In this document: piece after piece, positions 1-7,600 of the stretch
Numbering within the stretch: the stretch's first letter is position 1
Layout: the number at the start of each line of letters is the position of its first letter
Assembly: GCA_002470825.1 (NCBI GenBank)
Contig: DKOR01000018.1
Location: 28,246 to 92,245 of the forward strand
DNA: 64,000 bases
Direction: 5' to 3'
Origin: Thiotrichaceae bacterium UBA7357
GTDB taxonomy: Bacteria; Pseudomonadota; Gammaproteobacteria; Eutrophobiales; Eutrophobiaceae
Position numbers and translations under genes: made by a program
The notes under the pieces: model-generated
What the model saw: the letters and a program-made list of their open reading frames with translations, nothing else
Told to the model about the DNA's origin: nothing
Databases searched by the model: none

Positions 1-166
1 GAATATTCCTCTTTTTGTCACCAGATGCCTTGTATAGGCTTCCTGGCTTTACACCTGTAGCTGAAGCAATGTCAATTATTGACGTTGCTTGAAAACCGTT
101 AGCCCAAAATTGCTACGCCGCATTTATTAAGGTTCTGTCGTAGTCAAATTCTCTAAGTCTTGCCAT
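1..166 (-). pseudogene. TetR-family regulator remnant (N-terminal part, in-frame stop)
   Basis: Reading leftward from the ATG at 166 gives a typical TetR/AcrR DNA-binding start: MARLREFDYDRTLINAA, an amber stop, then QFWANGFQATSI and TGVKPGSLYKASGDK. The last stretch is the recognition-helix region of this family. The stop falls inside helix 1, so no intact regulator is made from this start. The reading frame is otherwise open to the window edge, so the rest lies to the left. The family call is secure; calling it a pseudogene rests on the single TAG codon. TAG is an ordinary stop here, since ppc, tag and gyrA end with it. Confidence 0.7.
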
Positions 167-229
167 AAGCTCCTTGTATCATAAGAGAATATGATTGAAA
201 CAAGTTTTGATTCAACCATTAACTTAAGC

Positions 230-439
230 TTATTTATGTTTATGTATCAGGTTGTCGATCATCAGAAAGGGAGACTTACCCATGAGACGATCAATGTACT
301 CGCCATTTTTAAACAACAATAAAGCAGGCACGCTTTTTACATCATACTCTTCAGCTAAACTATGATTCTCTTCAATCTTTATTTTTAAAATAGAAAGTTT
401 CGGATACTTTCCTGCAATTTCATTTAGTAGAGGTATTAT
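230..439 (-). pseudogene. Thioredoxin C-terminal remnant
   Basis: A 69-codon open stretch on the minus strand ends in TAA and reads as the C-terminal two thirds of a thioredoxin: PLLNEIAGKYPKLSILKI, then EENHSLAEEYDVKSVPALLL with the conserved cis-proline, then FKNGEYIDRLMG. The N-terminal part with the WCGPC active site is not present in frame and there is no start codon, so it cannot work as a thioredoxin. It lies just upstream of the broken TetR gene on the same strand; both look like decay of one former locus. Confidence 0.7.
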
Positions 440-473
440 AGTGAATAACCTCCGTTATGTTTATAAAAAAGGG

Positions 474-587
474 TCATGAAGACTCTCTGCAATTGTTGAA
501 TGTAGATACAACAATTTCATCTTAGGCCACAGAATTTCCGAGATAAAGCAAAATTGATATAAGTACTACTATTTTATTTTCAAACAT
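474..587 (-). pseudogene. Possible degraded short ORF with signal-peptide-like start
   Basis: From the ATG at 587 the minus strand encodes 21 residues that resemble a signal peptide (MFENKIVVLISILLYLGNSVA ends in an Ala-type cleavage context), then TAA, then DEIVVSTFNNCRESS in the same frame before TGA. The piece may be the decayed front of the neighbouring thioredoxin-like gene, since LGNSV followed by IVV loosely resembles the strand before a thioredoxin active site, or it may be a separate lost periplasmic protein. Evidence is weak. Confidence 0.25.
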
Positions 588-903
588 CGCAATATGTTCG
601 AAAAGTATAAATTATTGCAATATAGTTGATGCTTGTAGAACGAATAAATTGATCTGAATCAATTTTTGGAGAAATTCATCTCAACTAACAAATGTCAATC
701 CTCAAAGTATAGTAAGCACGCTGACGATTTTCGACAATGAGACATTGTTTGACTCACCCCCTGTTTGTGGATATCTGAATAGTTCGAATAGTGAGATAGC
801 TCTTTTTCTTGATTTTGGCGAAGCAGGTTAGAATGTCGCTCGTTTACGAGTATTTGCTAATGTATAATCTTAAATATGTAGAATCCATATAGGCGTAGTA
901 GTT
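588..903. other. Non-coding stretch upstream of dapB
   Basis: No gene, tRNA or strong hairpin was seen. It must hold the dapB promoter, but no convincing -35/-10 pair could be picked by eye. Confidence 0.4.
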
Positions 904-1710
904 ATGTCGGTAAGAATTGGTGTTTGTGGTGCGGCTGGAAAAATGGGTAAGACTATTATCGAGGTCTGTAAAGACACTGAAGGAGTCGAGATCACTGCCG
1001 CGATTGAATATGATGAATCTTCTTTGCTCGGAGTCGATGCCGGTGAAGTGGCCGGTATTGGTAAAATAGGTGTAGTAATTACCAATGATATTTTAATTAT
1101 TGCTGATCAAATTGATGTGATGATCGATTTTACTTTTGCAGCATCAGTTACTGCAAATATCAAAAAATGTGTCGCTGCTAATTGTAAAATGGTAATAGGA
1201 ACAACAGGTCTTAGTAAGATAGATCATGAACAAATTGAGTTAGCTTCAAAAAAAATTGCCATTGTGTTTGCACCAAACATGAGTATTGGTATTAATCTGT
1301 GCTTAAAGCTGTTGGAGATGGCAGCACGGGTGATAGGTGATAATGCTGATATAGAAATAATCGAAGCGCATCATCGAGATAAAAAAGATGCGCCGTCAGG
1401 GACAGCAATACGTATGGGAGAAGTTGTTGCAACTACCTTAGGACGCAATCTAAAAGAATGCGCTCTATATGGACGTGAAGGAATTACCGAAGAAAGAGAT
1501 AAAAATACTATTGGTTTTGAAACTATACGAGCAGGAGATATTGTTGGAGATCACACAGTTATGTTTGCAACAGAAGGCGAACGTGTTGAGATTACTCATA
1601 AGGCATCATCAAGAAAAACATTTGCAAATGGTGCGGTAAGAGCTGCTAAATGGTTAGTAGAAAAAGATAATGGTCTGTTTGATATGCAGGATGTTTTAAA
1701 TTTAGAGTAA
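904..1710 (+). CDS. dapB: 4-hydroxy-tetrahydrodipicolinate reductase
   Basis: DapB reduces 4-hydroxy-tetrahydrodipicolinate to tetrahydrodipicolinate with NAD(P)H, in lysine and meso-diaminopimelate synthesis in the cytosol. The 268-residue protein has the normal length. The N-terminal nucleotide-binding motif VCGAAGKMGKT is at residues 7-17. The family signature EAHHRDKKDAPSGTA near residue 155 holds the catalytic histidine and substrate-binding lysine. The Shine-Dalgarno sequence before the ATG is weak. In many gammaproteobacteria carA follows dapB; here a long non-coding leader and metZ follow instead. Confidence 0.96.
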   Translation: MSVRIGVCGAAGKMGKTIIEVCKDTEGVEITAAIEYDESSLLGVDAGEVAGIGKIGVVITNDILIIADQIDVMIDFTFAASVTANIKKCVAANCKMVIGTTGLSKIDHEQIELASKKIAIVFAPNMSIGINLCLKLLEMAARVIGDNADIEIIEAHHRDKKDAPSGTAIRMGEVVATTLGRNLKECALYGREGITEERDKNTIGFETIRAGDIVGDHTVMFATEGERVEITHKASSRKTFANGAVRAAKWLVEKDNGLFDMQDVLNLE

Positions 1711-1869
1711 AAGATGATTTATGTAATGAAAAGTTATGTCGGTTGTTTCCATAGTAATTATATCAATATTGATGATCTTTCATGTGATGAAAAAATATTA
1801 TTTGACATCATTTCATAATAGACATTATTTTAATCGCCATAATTAATGATGAAAAGTGACTTTAAGCAA

Positions 1870-1898
1870 TTGACATAAGCAGAGAAATTAACTAGTTT
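1870..1898 (+). promoter_or_regulatory. Putative sigma70 promoter for the metZ leader
   Basis: A perfect TTGACA (1870-1875) is followed after 17 bases by TAGTTT (1893-1898), a weak -10 box. The predicted start at about 1904-1906 coincides with the first paired bases of the riboswitch, which supports the call. Not proven. Confidence 0.5.
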
Positions 1899-1902
1899 CT
1901 AT

Positions 1903-1957
1903 GTGTGCGCCGATTTGAGATTAGCTTGCGGGCGCAATAAAAATACCGCTAAAGATA
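1903..1957 (+). ncRNA. SAM-II-like riboswitch upstream of metZ
   Basis: The conserved SAM-II elements appear in order: stem P1 TGCGC (1906-1910) with GCGCA (1932-1936), the GATTTG block (1912-1917), GCTTGC (1924-1929), an A-rich AATAAAAA linker (1936-1943), and GCTAAA (1948-1953). The loop bases TTAGC (1921-1925) can pair with GCTAA (1948-1952). SAM-II RNAs bind S-adenosylmethionine and repress methionine genes, which fits metZ downstream. Two things are off: the usual extra loop pairing after GCTAAA is not obvious, and the element lies about 170 bases before the metZ start instead of at the ribosome site. Confidence 0.68.
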
Positions 1958-1979
1958 CAACTTTCTTTAGCTGAAGTTG
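1948..1979 (+). promoter_or_regulatory. Alternative hairpins overlapping the riboswitch 3' end
   Basis: GCTAAAG (1948-1954) is perfectly complementary to CTTTAGC (1965-1971). CAACTT (1958-1963) is perfectly complementary to AAGTTG (1974-1979). The two stems cannot form together, and the first competes with the GCTAAA pairing of the aptamer. This looks like an expression switch in which ligand binding to GCTAAA frees the second hairpin. No U-run follows, so it is not a classic intrinsic terminator. Confidence 0.45.
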
Positions 1980-2128
1980 AACGTGAGTAACCTATATAGA
2001 TTTAGGTAACAGATAACGTCTTGAACGAGTTGTCGAAGAAAACCACGAATATCACTCATGTTCACAACAGCAACTTTTTTCCAGGCTGACTCCGCAAAGC
2101 TTTTATGATTATTATTGAGGATGTCAAA

Positions 2129-3325
2129 ATGACAGACGATACAAAAAAACCACTAAGCCCTGACACGCTTGCTGTACGGACCGGACAGATGAGGAGTCCA
2201 GAAGGTGAACATAGTGAACTGATATTTGCTACTTCAAGCTATATTTTTGCTAATGCTGCTACTGCAGCAGCACGTTTTGCCGGTGATGATCCGGGAAATA
2301 TCTATTCTCGTTTTACTAATCCCACAGTTCGTACTTTTGAAAAGCGTCTGGCCGCACTAGAACAAGGTGAACGTTGTATAGGCACCTCGTCTGGTATGAG
2401 TGCGATTTTGTGTACCTTGCTAGGCCTATTAAAAGCGGGCGATAATATTGTTTCGTCACGAAGTGTTTTTGGGGCAACGGTCAATTTACTTTCAAACATT
2501 TTACCTAAATATGGTATCACGACGACATACGTTGGCATCACTGATTATGAGTCGTGGGATCAGGCGATTAGGAGTAACACGAAGCTACTTTTTCTAGAAA
2601 CACCTTCAAATCCTCTTACTGAGATTGCAGATATAACCAGGATAGCAGATATCGCGCATAGTAAGAATAAGCTTTTAATTGTCGATAATTGTTTTTGCAC
2701 GCCTTGCCTACAATTACCATTACAACTAGGTGCTGATATTGTAATCCATTCCGCAACAAAATACCTTGATGGTCAAGGTCGCTGTGTAGGCGGTGCTATT
2801 GTTGGTAGTGATTCTTTAATCGGACAGGATATCTATGCATTTTTACGCACAGGGGGTGCCAGCATGAGTCCGTTTAGTGCCTGGGTTTTTCTAAAAGGAC
2901 TAGAGACCTTGTCGATTCGCATGCAGGCACATTGTCAAAATGCACAGCAAATAGCTGAATGGTTAAATAGTCAAAAATTTGTAAATGAAGTTTATTATCC
3001 TGGACTAGAATCTCACCCGCAAAATAAGCTTGCAACAAAGCAACAAAAAGGCCCTGGTGGTATCGTGAGTTTTGAAGTCAGAGGAGATAAAGAAGAGGCC
3101 TGGCAATTTATTGATTCAGTCAAATTATTTTCTATCACGGCAAATTTAGGTGATACCAAAAGTACTATTACTCATCCAAGTACGACAACACATCACAAAT
3201 TGACTAAAGAACAACGTTGTGAAGTTGGTATAAAATCGAGTTTGATACGCTTATCGGTTGGTCTCGAAGACGTAACAGACTTGATTGATGATCTAAAGCA
3301 GGCTAGTTCTCATATGAAAAAATAG
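2129..3325 (+). CDS. metZ: O-succinylhomoserine sulfhydrylase
   Basis: MetZ is a PLP enzyme that makes homocysteine directly from O-succinylhomoserine and sulfide. The protein (398 aa) belongs to the Cys/Met metabolism family: PLP-lysine motif SATKYLDGQGRCVGG, SRFTNPTVRTFEKRL near the N-terminus, and the C-terminal SLIRLSVGLEDVTDLIDDL. The context HSATKYLDGQGR is typical of MetZ rather than MetB or MetC. The ATG at 2129 is chosen over 2105 because GAGG lies 8 bases before it and family members begin at this point. A SAM-II-like riboswitch upstream suggests repression by S-adenosylmethionine. Confidence 0.92.
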   Translation: MTDDTKKPLSPDTLAVRTGQMRSPEGEHSELIFATSSYIFANAATAAARFAGDDPGNIYSRFTNPTVRTFEKRLAALEQGERCIGTSSGMSAILCTLLGLLKAGDNIVSSRSVFGATVNLLSNILPKYGITTTYVGITDYESWDQAIRSNTKLLFLETPSNPLTEIADITRIADIAHSKNKLLIVDNCFCTPCLQLPLQLGADIVIHSATKYLDGQGRCVGGAIVGSDSLIGQDIYAFLRTGGASMSPFSAWVFLKGLETLSIRMQAHCQNAQQIAEWLNSQKFVNEVYYPGLESHPQNKLATKQQKGPGGIVSFEVRGDKEEAWQFIDSVKLFSITANLGDTKSTITHPSTTTHHKLTKEQRCEVGIKSSLIRLSVGLEDVTDLIDDLKQASSHMKK

Positions 3326-3491
3326 TGACGGCTTTTTATGGAAAGAATTTATTATTTTAAGTTACTGATTTAATTATTAATTTTTTAATTAAGCTGCTAT
3401 GATATACGCGTTCACCTTTATTAGTTAAACTATTATAACAATTGCTCAACGCTGAAGAGATGTCTTAGCGAAAGCTCCTAGAATTAGAGAA

Positions 3492-3529
3492 TTTCAAATA
3501 AAAAAAGCGTAGCTCTTTTTTATTTGAAA
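3492..3529 (+). promoter_or_regulatory. Long AT-rich inverted repeat upstream of the serine-cycle block
   Basis: A 14-base perfect inverted repeat: TTTCAAATAAAAAA (3492-3505) pairs with TTTTTTATTTGAAA (3516-3529) around a 10-base loop containing GCGTAGC. It ends about 30 bases before the sgaA start. It could be a terminator for metZ (weak, because the stem is A/T only), a 5'-leader hairpin, or an operator. Which of these cannot be told from sequence. Confidence 0.5.
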
Positions 3530-3558
3530 AGACATTTTACAACATTGGAGGGCACATC

Positions 3559-4740
3559 ATGCCTGGACGTAATTTTTTGTTTATCCCCGGCCCAACGACT
3601 GTGCCGCGTCGCATTCAGAGTGCAATGAACATCGAGCAGGAAGATATGCGCGCGACGGACTTGCCTGAATTTAGTAAACCACTTTATGAAGACATGAAAA
3701 AAGTCTTTAAGACTGAAAATGGACGTGTGTTCATTTTTCCAGCATCAGGTACTGGTGGTTGGGAATCAGCGGTATCAAATACATTGAATACTGGTGATAA
3801 GGTCTTGATGTCTAGTTTTGGTCATTTTTCATACCTCTGGGTAGATCTTTGTCAACGTTGGGGTCTCGATGTAATGCATCTTGAAGAAGAATGGGGGGAT
3901 GGTGTGCCTGTAGAGAAGTATACTGAAATTCTTGCGGCTGATAAAAAATATGAAATTAAAGCGGTTTTTGCAACCCAAAATGAAACTGCAACAGGTGTTG
4001 CTTCCGATATCGCCGGCGTACGCAAAGCATTAGATGCTTGCGACCATCCGGCGTTGTTATTTGTTGATGGCGTGAGTTCTGTTGGTTCAATTGATTTTCG
4101 TATGGACGAATGGGGCGTGGATATATGTGTTTCTGGTTCACAAAAAGGTTTTATGTTGCCTACTGGACTTGGTATTGTTTGTGCAAGTGAAAAAGCATTA
4201 AACTGTCACAAAGATTCAAACTTGCCAAAGACATTTTTTGACTGGAATGATCAAATCAAAACGAATGATTTGGGTTATTTTCCTTACACACCACCAATGA
4301 ATCTACTTCGTGGCTTACGCGAATCGCTCAATATGTTGTTCGAAGAAGGTTTGGATAATGTATATACACGACATACTCGTATGGCTAATGCAGTTCGTGC
4401 CGCAGTTAGCGCTTGGGGAATGCGTCCAATTGCAAATGATGAAAATTGGTATTCAGATACCGTAACCGCAGTTAAAGTTCCGAAAGGCTTTGATGGTAAC
4501 GAGGTCGTTCGGCATGCCTATAATTACTACAATCTGTCGCTTTCAATCAGCCTTACCAAAATTGCTGGTCAAGCATTTCGTATCGGCCACCTCGGAGACA
4601 TGAATGAGTTGATGATCTTAACGCCGATAAACGGCGCCGAAATGACTATGAAAGATCTGGGTTACTCGATTGAATTGGGCAGTGGTGTTGCAGCAGCGCA
4701 GGAATATTTGCGAACAACCGCAAAACCAAGAATACAATGA
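3559..4740 (+). CDS. sgaA: Serine-glyoxylate aminotransferase
   Basis: This class V PLP aminotransferase converts serine plus glyoxylate to hydroxypyruvate plus glycine, the step that feeds the methylotrophic serine cycle. At 393 aa it has the usual length. FIPGPTTVPRRI marks the start of the family, ASGTGGWE the phosphate-binding region, FVDGVSSVGSIDF the PLP aspartate, and SGSQKGFMLPTGL contains the PLP lysine (K196). A strong GGAGGG precedes the ATG. It heads a block with mtkA, mtkB, hprA and ppc, all serine-cycle steps, which is the main reason to prefer this role over alanine-glyoxylate transamination. Confidence 0.93.
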   Translation: MPGRNFLFIPGPTTVPRRIQSAMNIEQEDMRATDLPEFSKPLYEDMKKVFKTENGRVFIFPASGTGGWESAVSNTLNTGDKVLMSSFGHFSYLWVDLCQRWGLDVMHLEEEWGDGVPVEKYTEILAADKKYEIKAVFATQNETATGVASDIAGVRKALDACDHPALLFVDGVSSVGSIDFRMDEWGVDICVSGSQKGFMLPTGLGIVCASEKALNCHKDSNLPKTFFDWNDQIKTNDLGYFPYTPPMNLLRGLRESLNMLFEEGLDNVYTRHTRMANAVRAAVSAWGMRPIANDENWYSDTVTAVKVPKGFDGNEVVRHAYNYYNLSLSISLTKIAGQAFRIGHLGDMNELMILTPINGAEMTMKDLGYSIELGSGVAAAQEYLRTTAKPRIQ

Positions 4741-4810
4741 TAATCAAATTTTTGTGATAACGAATAGCTCTGGTTTAAATAAGTAATAATCTAGTATCTG
4801 GACACTCAAA

Positions 4811-5269
4811 ATGAAAAATAATAAAAACCTACTATTAAAAAATCAGTTATGTTTTGCACTATATGCGGCAACAAATTCTATTACAAGAGTATATCGACCA
4901 AAATTAGACAAGGTAGGTATTACATATCCACAGTACTTGGTTTTATTAGTGCTATGGGAATTCGATGGCTTAACTATAAAAGAATTAGCTACAAGATTAC
5001 GACTCAATTCCGCTATGATTACACCATTAGTCAAACGTTTAGAGAAGATAGAACTCATATTCCGTAAAAGGAATTCTGAGGATGAACGTAAAGTGAATGT
5101 GTTCTTAACGACTAAAGGGAAGAAGTTAGAAAATAGTGTTTCTGAATTACAAAAGCAGGTAGCCAGTAGAACAGATTTGTCTGATAGTAATTTTTATAAG
5201 CTTCGAGACACGCTTCACAATCTTGTTGATACTTTGAGTATGGATCAATCAAGTTCCGTTGTTGATTGA
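4811..5269 (+). CDS. ohrR: OhrR-type MarR-family regulator with sensor cysteine
   Basis: The 152-residue winged-helix regulator resembles OhrR, a repressor inactivated by organic hydroperoxides. The N-terminal LCFALYAA carries the reactive-type cysteine (C14), and GITYPQYLVLLVLWEFDG matches the OhrR dimer and sensing region. The DNA-binding part is IKELATRLRLNSAMITPLVKRLE, with the wing RKRNSEDERKVNVFLTTKGK. It lies 70 bp after sgaA and 236 bp before mtkA, on the same strand. No ohr peroxidase gene is in the window, so its targets may be elsewhere or may be the flanking serine-cycle genes (inference). The symbol is by resemblance only. Confidence 0.8.
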   Translation: MKNNKNLLLKNQLCFALYAATNSITRVYRPKLDKVGITYPQYLVLLVLWEFDGLTIKELATRLRLNSAMITPLVKRLEKIELIFRKRNSEDERKVNVFLTTKGKKLENSVSELQKQVASRTDLSDSNFYKLRDTLHNLVDTLSMDQSSSVVD

Positions 5270-5455
5270 TAGTGCTTGTATCAGTTCTACACGGTATAAA
5301 TAGTAGTGATTTCATCATACATATTTCTAGTCTAGGTATATTTCAAAATTTCATCAAAAGTAACATAGAATATACATTAACTGATTGTGAAGACCACATT
5401 GTCGATGTTGATGAAGAGAAATAATCAAATATATTGCCTCCTGAGAAGGACTTCG

Positions 5456-5503
5456 ATGGCTAAACGTAAAAGATTTTTTTCTAAGACTACTATAAGGTTG
5501 TAA
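5456..5503 (+). CDS. Possible 15-residue leader peptide before mtkA
   Basis: An ATG at 5456 encodes MAKRKRFFSKTTIRL and stops 2 bases before the mtkA ATG. A near-ideal GAGAAGGA (5443-5450) sits 5 bases upstream, stronger than mtkA's own AAGG. This suggests translational coupling or a regulatory leader peptide rather than a stable protein. It could also be a chance ORF or a remnant; nothing in the peptide identifies a function. Confidence 0.35.
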   Translation: MAKRKRFFSKTTIRL

Positions 5504-5505
5504 TA

Positions 5506-6681
5506 ATGGATATTCATGAATATCAGTCTAAGGAGATACTCGCAGATTATGGTGTTTCGATTTCCAAAGGTGGACTAGCGTATAGTCCCGAACAAGCAGT
5601 CTATCGTGCTACAGAAATTGGTGGTGAATGCTGGATTGTTAAGGCGCAAATTCATTCTTGTGGACGAGGTAAGGCGGGTGGAATCAAAATTTGTAAAACA
5701 GAAATGGAAGTTTCAACGGCTGCCGAAGAATTGTTAGGCAAAGAATTAGTAACGCACCAAACTGGATCACAAGGTAAGATTTGTCACCGATTATATGTAG
5801 AAGCAGCTTGTGATATTGAACGTGAAATTTATCTAGCCTTTGTATTAGATCGTGACAATGAAACAATTACCATTATTGCCTCGATTGAAGGTGGTGTAGA
5901 ATTCGAAGAACTTGCGGTAAGTAAGCCTGAGTCGATAATTAAAATTGCTGTTGAACCAGCAGTCGGTATGCAAACGTTTCAGGCACGTGAAATTGCTTTT
6001 GCATTAGCTGTTGATAAAACACAGGTCAATCAAGCTGTGACAACTATATTAGGATGTTACCGTGCGATGCGTGATTTGGATGCGACTATGGTTGAGATCA
6101 ACCCATTAGTCGTTACCAAAGAAGGGAACATTATAGCCGTCGATGCGAAGATGAGTTTTGATGATAATGCGTTGTTTCGACATCACAAGATCGCAGAACT
6201 AAGAGATAAGTCACAAGAAAATACATGCGAGATGTATGCCGGTGATCTTGGAATGAGTTATGTCGGTCTCGATGGGAACATCGGTTGTATTGTTAATGGT
6301 GCTGGTTTAGCAATGGCGACGATGGATATGATTATGTATGCTGGCGGAGAATCTGCAAACTTTCTAGATATTGGTAGCGGCGCGTCACCTGAACGTACCA
6401 CTAAGGCATTTAATCTTGTACTTTCTGACGAAAAGGTTGAATGTATTCTCGTTAACATCTTCGCAGGGATTAATCGTTGCGACTGGATAGCAGAAGGCAT
6501 TGTTAAGGCTATCCAAAAAACTGCTATAAAGGTTCCATTGGTTGTAAGATTGTCAGGCACAAATGTTGAAGAGGGTCGTAGGGTCCTTATTGATAGCGGT
6601 TTACCAATTATCATGGCTAATACTTTAAAAGAAGCGGCAGATAAATCTGTTGCTGTCTGGAAACAGTCGACTTGTAAATAA
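5506..6681 (+). CDS. mtkA: Malate thiokinase (malate-CoA ligase) beta subunit
   Basis: MtkA is the ATP-grasp, SucC-like subunit of malate-CoA ligase, which makes malyl-CoA from malate, CoA and ATP for cleavage to glyoxylate and acetyl-CoA. It starts MDIHEYQSKEILADYGV as SucC/MtkA proteins do, has the ATP-grasp basic segment VKAQIHSCGRGKAGG, the metal-ligand region VEINPLVVTKEG, and the C-terminal CoA-ligase motif VNIFAGINRCDWIAEGI. At 391 aa it is full length. Sequence alone does not exclude succinyl-CoA synthetase; the placement between sgaA and hprA/ppc decides. mtkB follows after 15 bp. Confidence 0.9.
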   Translation: MDIHEYQSKEILADYGVSISKGGLAYSPEQAVYRATEIGGECWIVKAQIHSCGRGKAGGIKICKTEMEVSTAAEELLGKELVTHQTGSQGKICHRLYVEAACDIEREIYLAFVLDRDNETITIIASIEGGVEFEELAVSKPESIIKIAVEPAVGMQTFQAREIAFALAVDKTQVNQAVTTILGCYRAMRDLDATMVEINPLVVTKEGNIIAVDAKMSFDDNALFRHHKIAELRDKSQENTCEMYAGDLGMSYVGLDGNIGCIVNGAGLAMATMDMIMYAGGESANFLDIGSGASPERTTKAFNLVLSDEKVECILVNIFAGINRCDWIAEGIVKAIQKTAIKVPLVVRLSGTNVEEGRRVLIDSGLPIIMANTLKEAADKSVAVWKQSTCK

Positions 6682-6696
6682 AAGAGGACGACTAAT

Positions 6697-7587
6697 ATGG
6701 CAATTCATTTAAATGAAAAGACTAAAGTTTTAGTTCAAGGCTTTACTGGTCAAGTTGGTTCTTTCCATGCAGGCAATATGATTAAGTACGGTACCAATGT
6801 CGTTGGTGGCGTCACACCAGGTAAAGGCAGTACTAAGCATCTGGATAAACCGGTGTTTAATACGATGAAAGAAGCGGTCGAAGTGACTGATGCGGACGCG
6901 AGTATTGTTTTTGTACCACCACCGTTTGCAGCGGATAGTATCATGGAAGCAGCAGATGCAGGTGTTCGGTACTGTGTTGCAATTACTGATGGTATACCTT
7001 TGCAGGATATGATTCGAGTTAAACGTTACATGCGCCGTTATAAAGCAGATAGCAAAATGTTATTGACCGGACCTGATTGTGCTGGTTCTATAAGTCCTGG
7101 AAAATGTATGATGGGCATCATGCCAGGACATATCTATCTTTCGGGTAATGTTGGCATCATAGGCCGTTCTGGAACCTTAGTTTACGAAGTGGTATCACAG
7201 ATGAAGGATATGAGGATTGGTGTGTCTTCTAGTATTGGTATCGGTGGAGATCCTATCAATGGTAGTTCGTTCCAAGATCATTTGTCTGCCTTTGAAGAGG
7301 ATAGTGAAACTGATGTGGTTGTTATTATTGGTGAAATTGGAGGATCACAAGAAGTTGATGCAGTAATGTGGGCTAGAGATAATATGTCTAAACCTGTTAT
7401 TGGTTATGTTGCAGGATTAACTGCACCGAAAGGTCGTCGCATGGGTCATGCTGGTGCGGTCATTTCTACTGTAGGTGATAGTGCCGTAGAAAAACTGGAA
7501 ATATTTCAGGAATGTGGTGTAACCGTTGTTCCTAACCCTTCCTTATTTGCTTCAACAATAAAAGAAGTATTAGCTAAATTAAGTTAA
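6697..7587 (+). CDS. mtkB: Malate thiokinase (malate-CoA ligase) alpha subunit
   Basis: MtkB is the SucD-like subunit that binds CoA and carries the phosphohistidine. The protein (296 aa) has the CoA-binding Rossmann start VLVQGFTGQVGSFHA, the family segment GPDCAGSISPGKCMMGIMPG, and the active-site histidine in RRMGHAGAVIS (H251). It lies 15 bp after mtkA and 13 bp before hprA, so all three are almost certainly cotranscribed. As with mtkA, malate rather than succinate specificity is inferred from the serine-cycle neighbours. Confidence 0.9.
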   Translation: MAIHLNEKTKVLVQGFTGQVGSFHAGNMIKYGTNVVGGVTPGKGSTKHLDKPVFNTMKEAVEVTDADASIVFVPPPFAADSIMEAADAGVRYCVAITDGIPLQDMIRVKRYMRRYKADSKMLLTGPDCAGSISPGKCMMGIMPGHIYLSGNVGIIGRSGTLVYEVVSQMKDMRIGVSSSIGIGGDPINGSSFQDHLSAFEEDSETDVVVIIGEIGGSQEVDAVMWARDNMSKPVIGYVAGLTAPKGRRMGHAGAVISTVGDSAVEKLEIFQECGVTVVPNPSLFASTIKEVLAKLS

Positions 7588-7600
7588 TAAGAGAATTTTT

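Noticed and set aside
760..830. Possible tRNA-like TTCGAAT motif near 780
   Set aside because: No acceptor, D or anticodon stems can be drawn around it.
2058..2108. A 16-residue ORF between the riboswitch and metZ
   Set aside because: No ribosome site and no telling codon content; likely chance, although it ends near the metZ start.
2105..2128. metZ start at the upstream ATG 2105
   Set aside because: No Shine-Dalgarno at that ATG; the ATG at 2129 has GAGG at good spacing and matches the family's N-terminus.
5506..7587. Succinyl-CoA synthetase (sucCD) for the mtkAB pair
   Set aside because: Not excluded by sequence alone, but no TCA neighbours such as sucAB are present and four serine-cycle genes flank it, so malate thiokinase is preferred.
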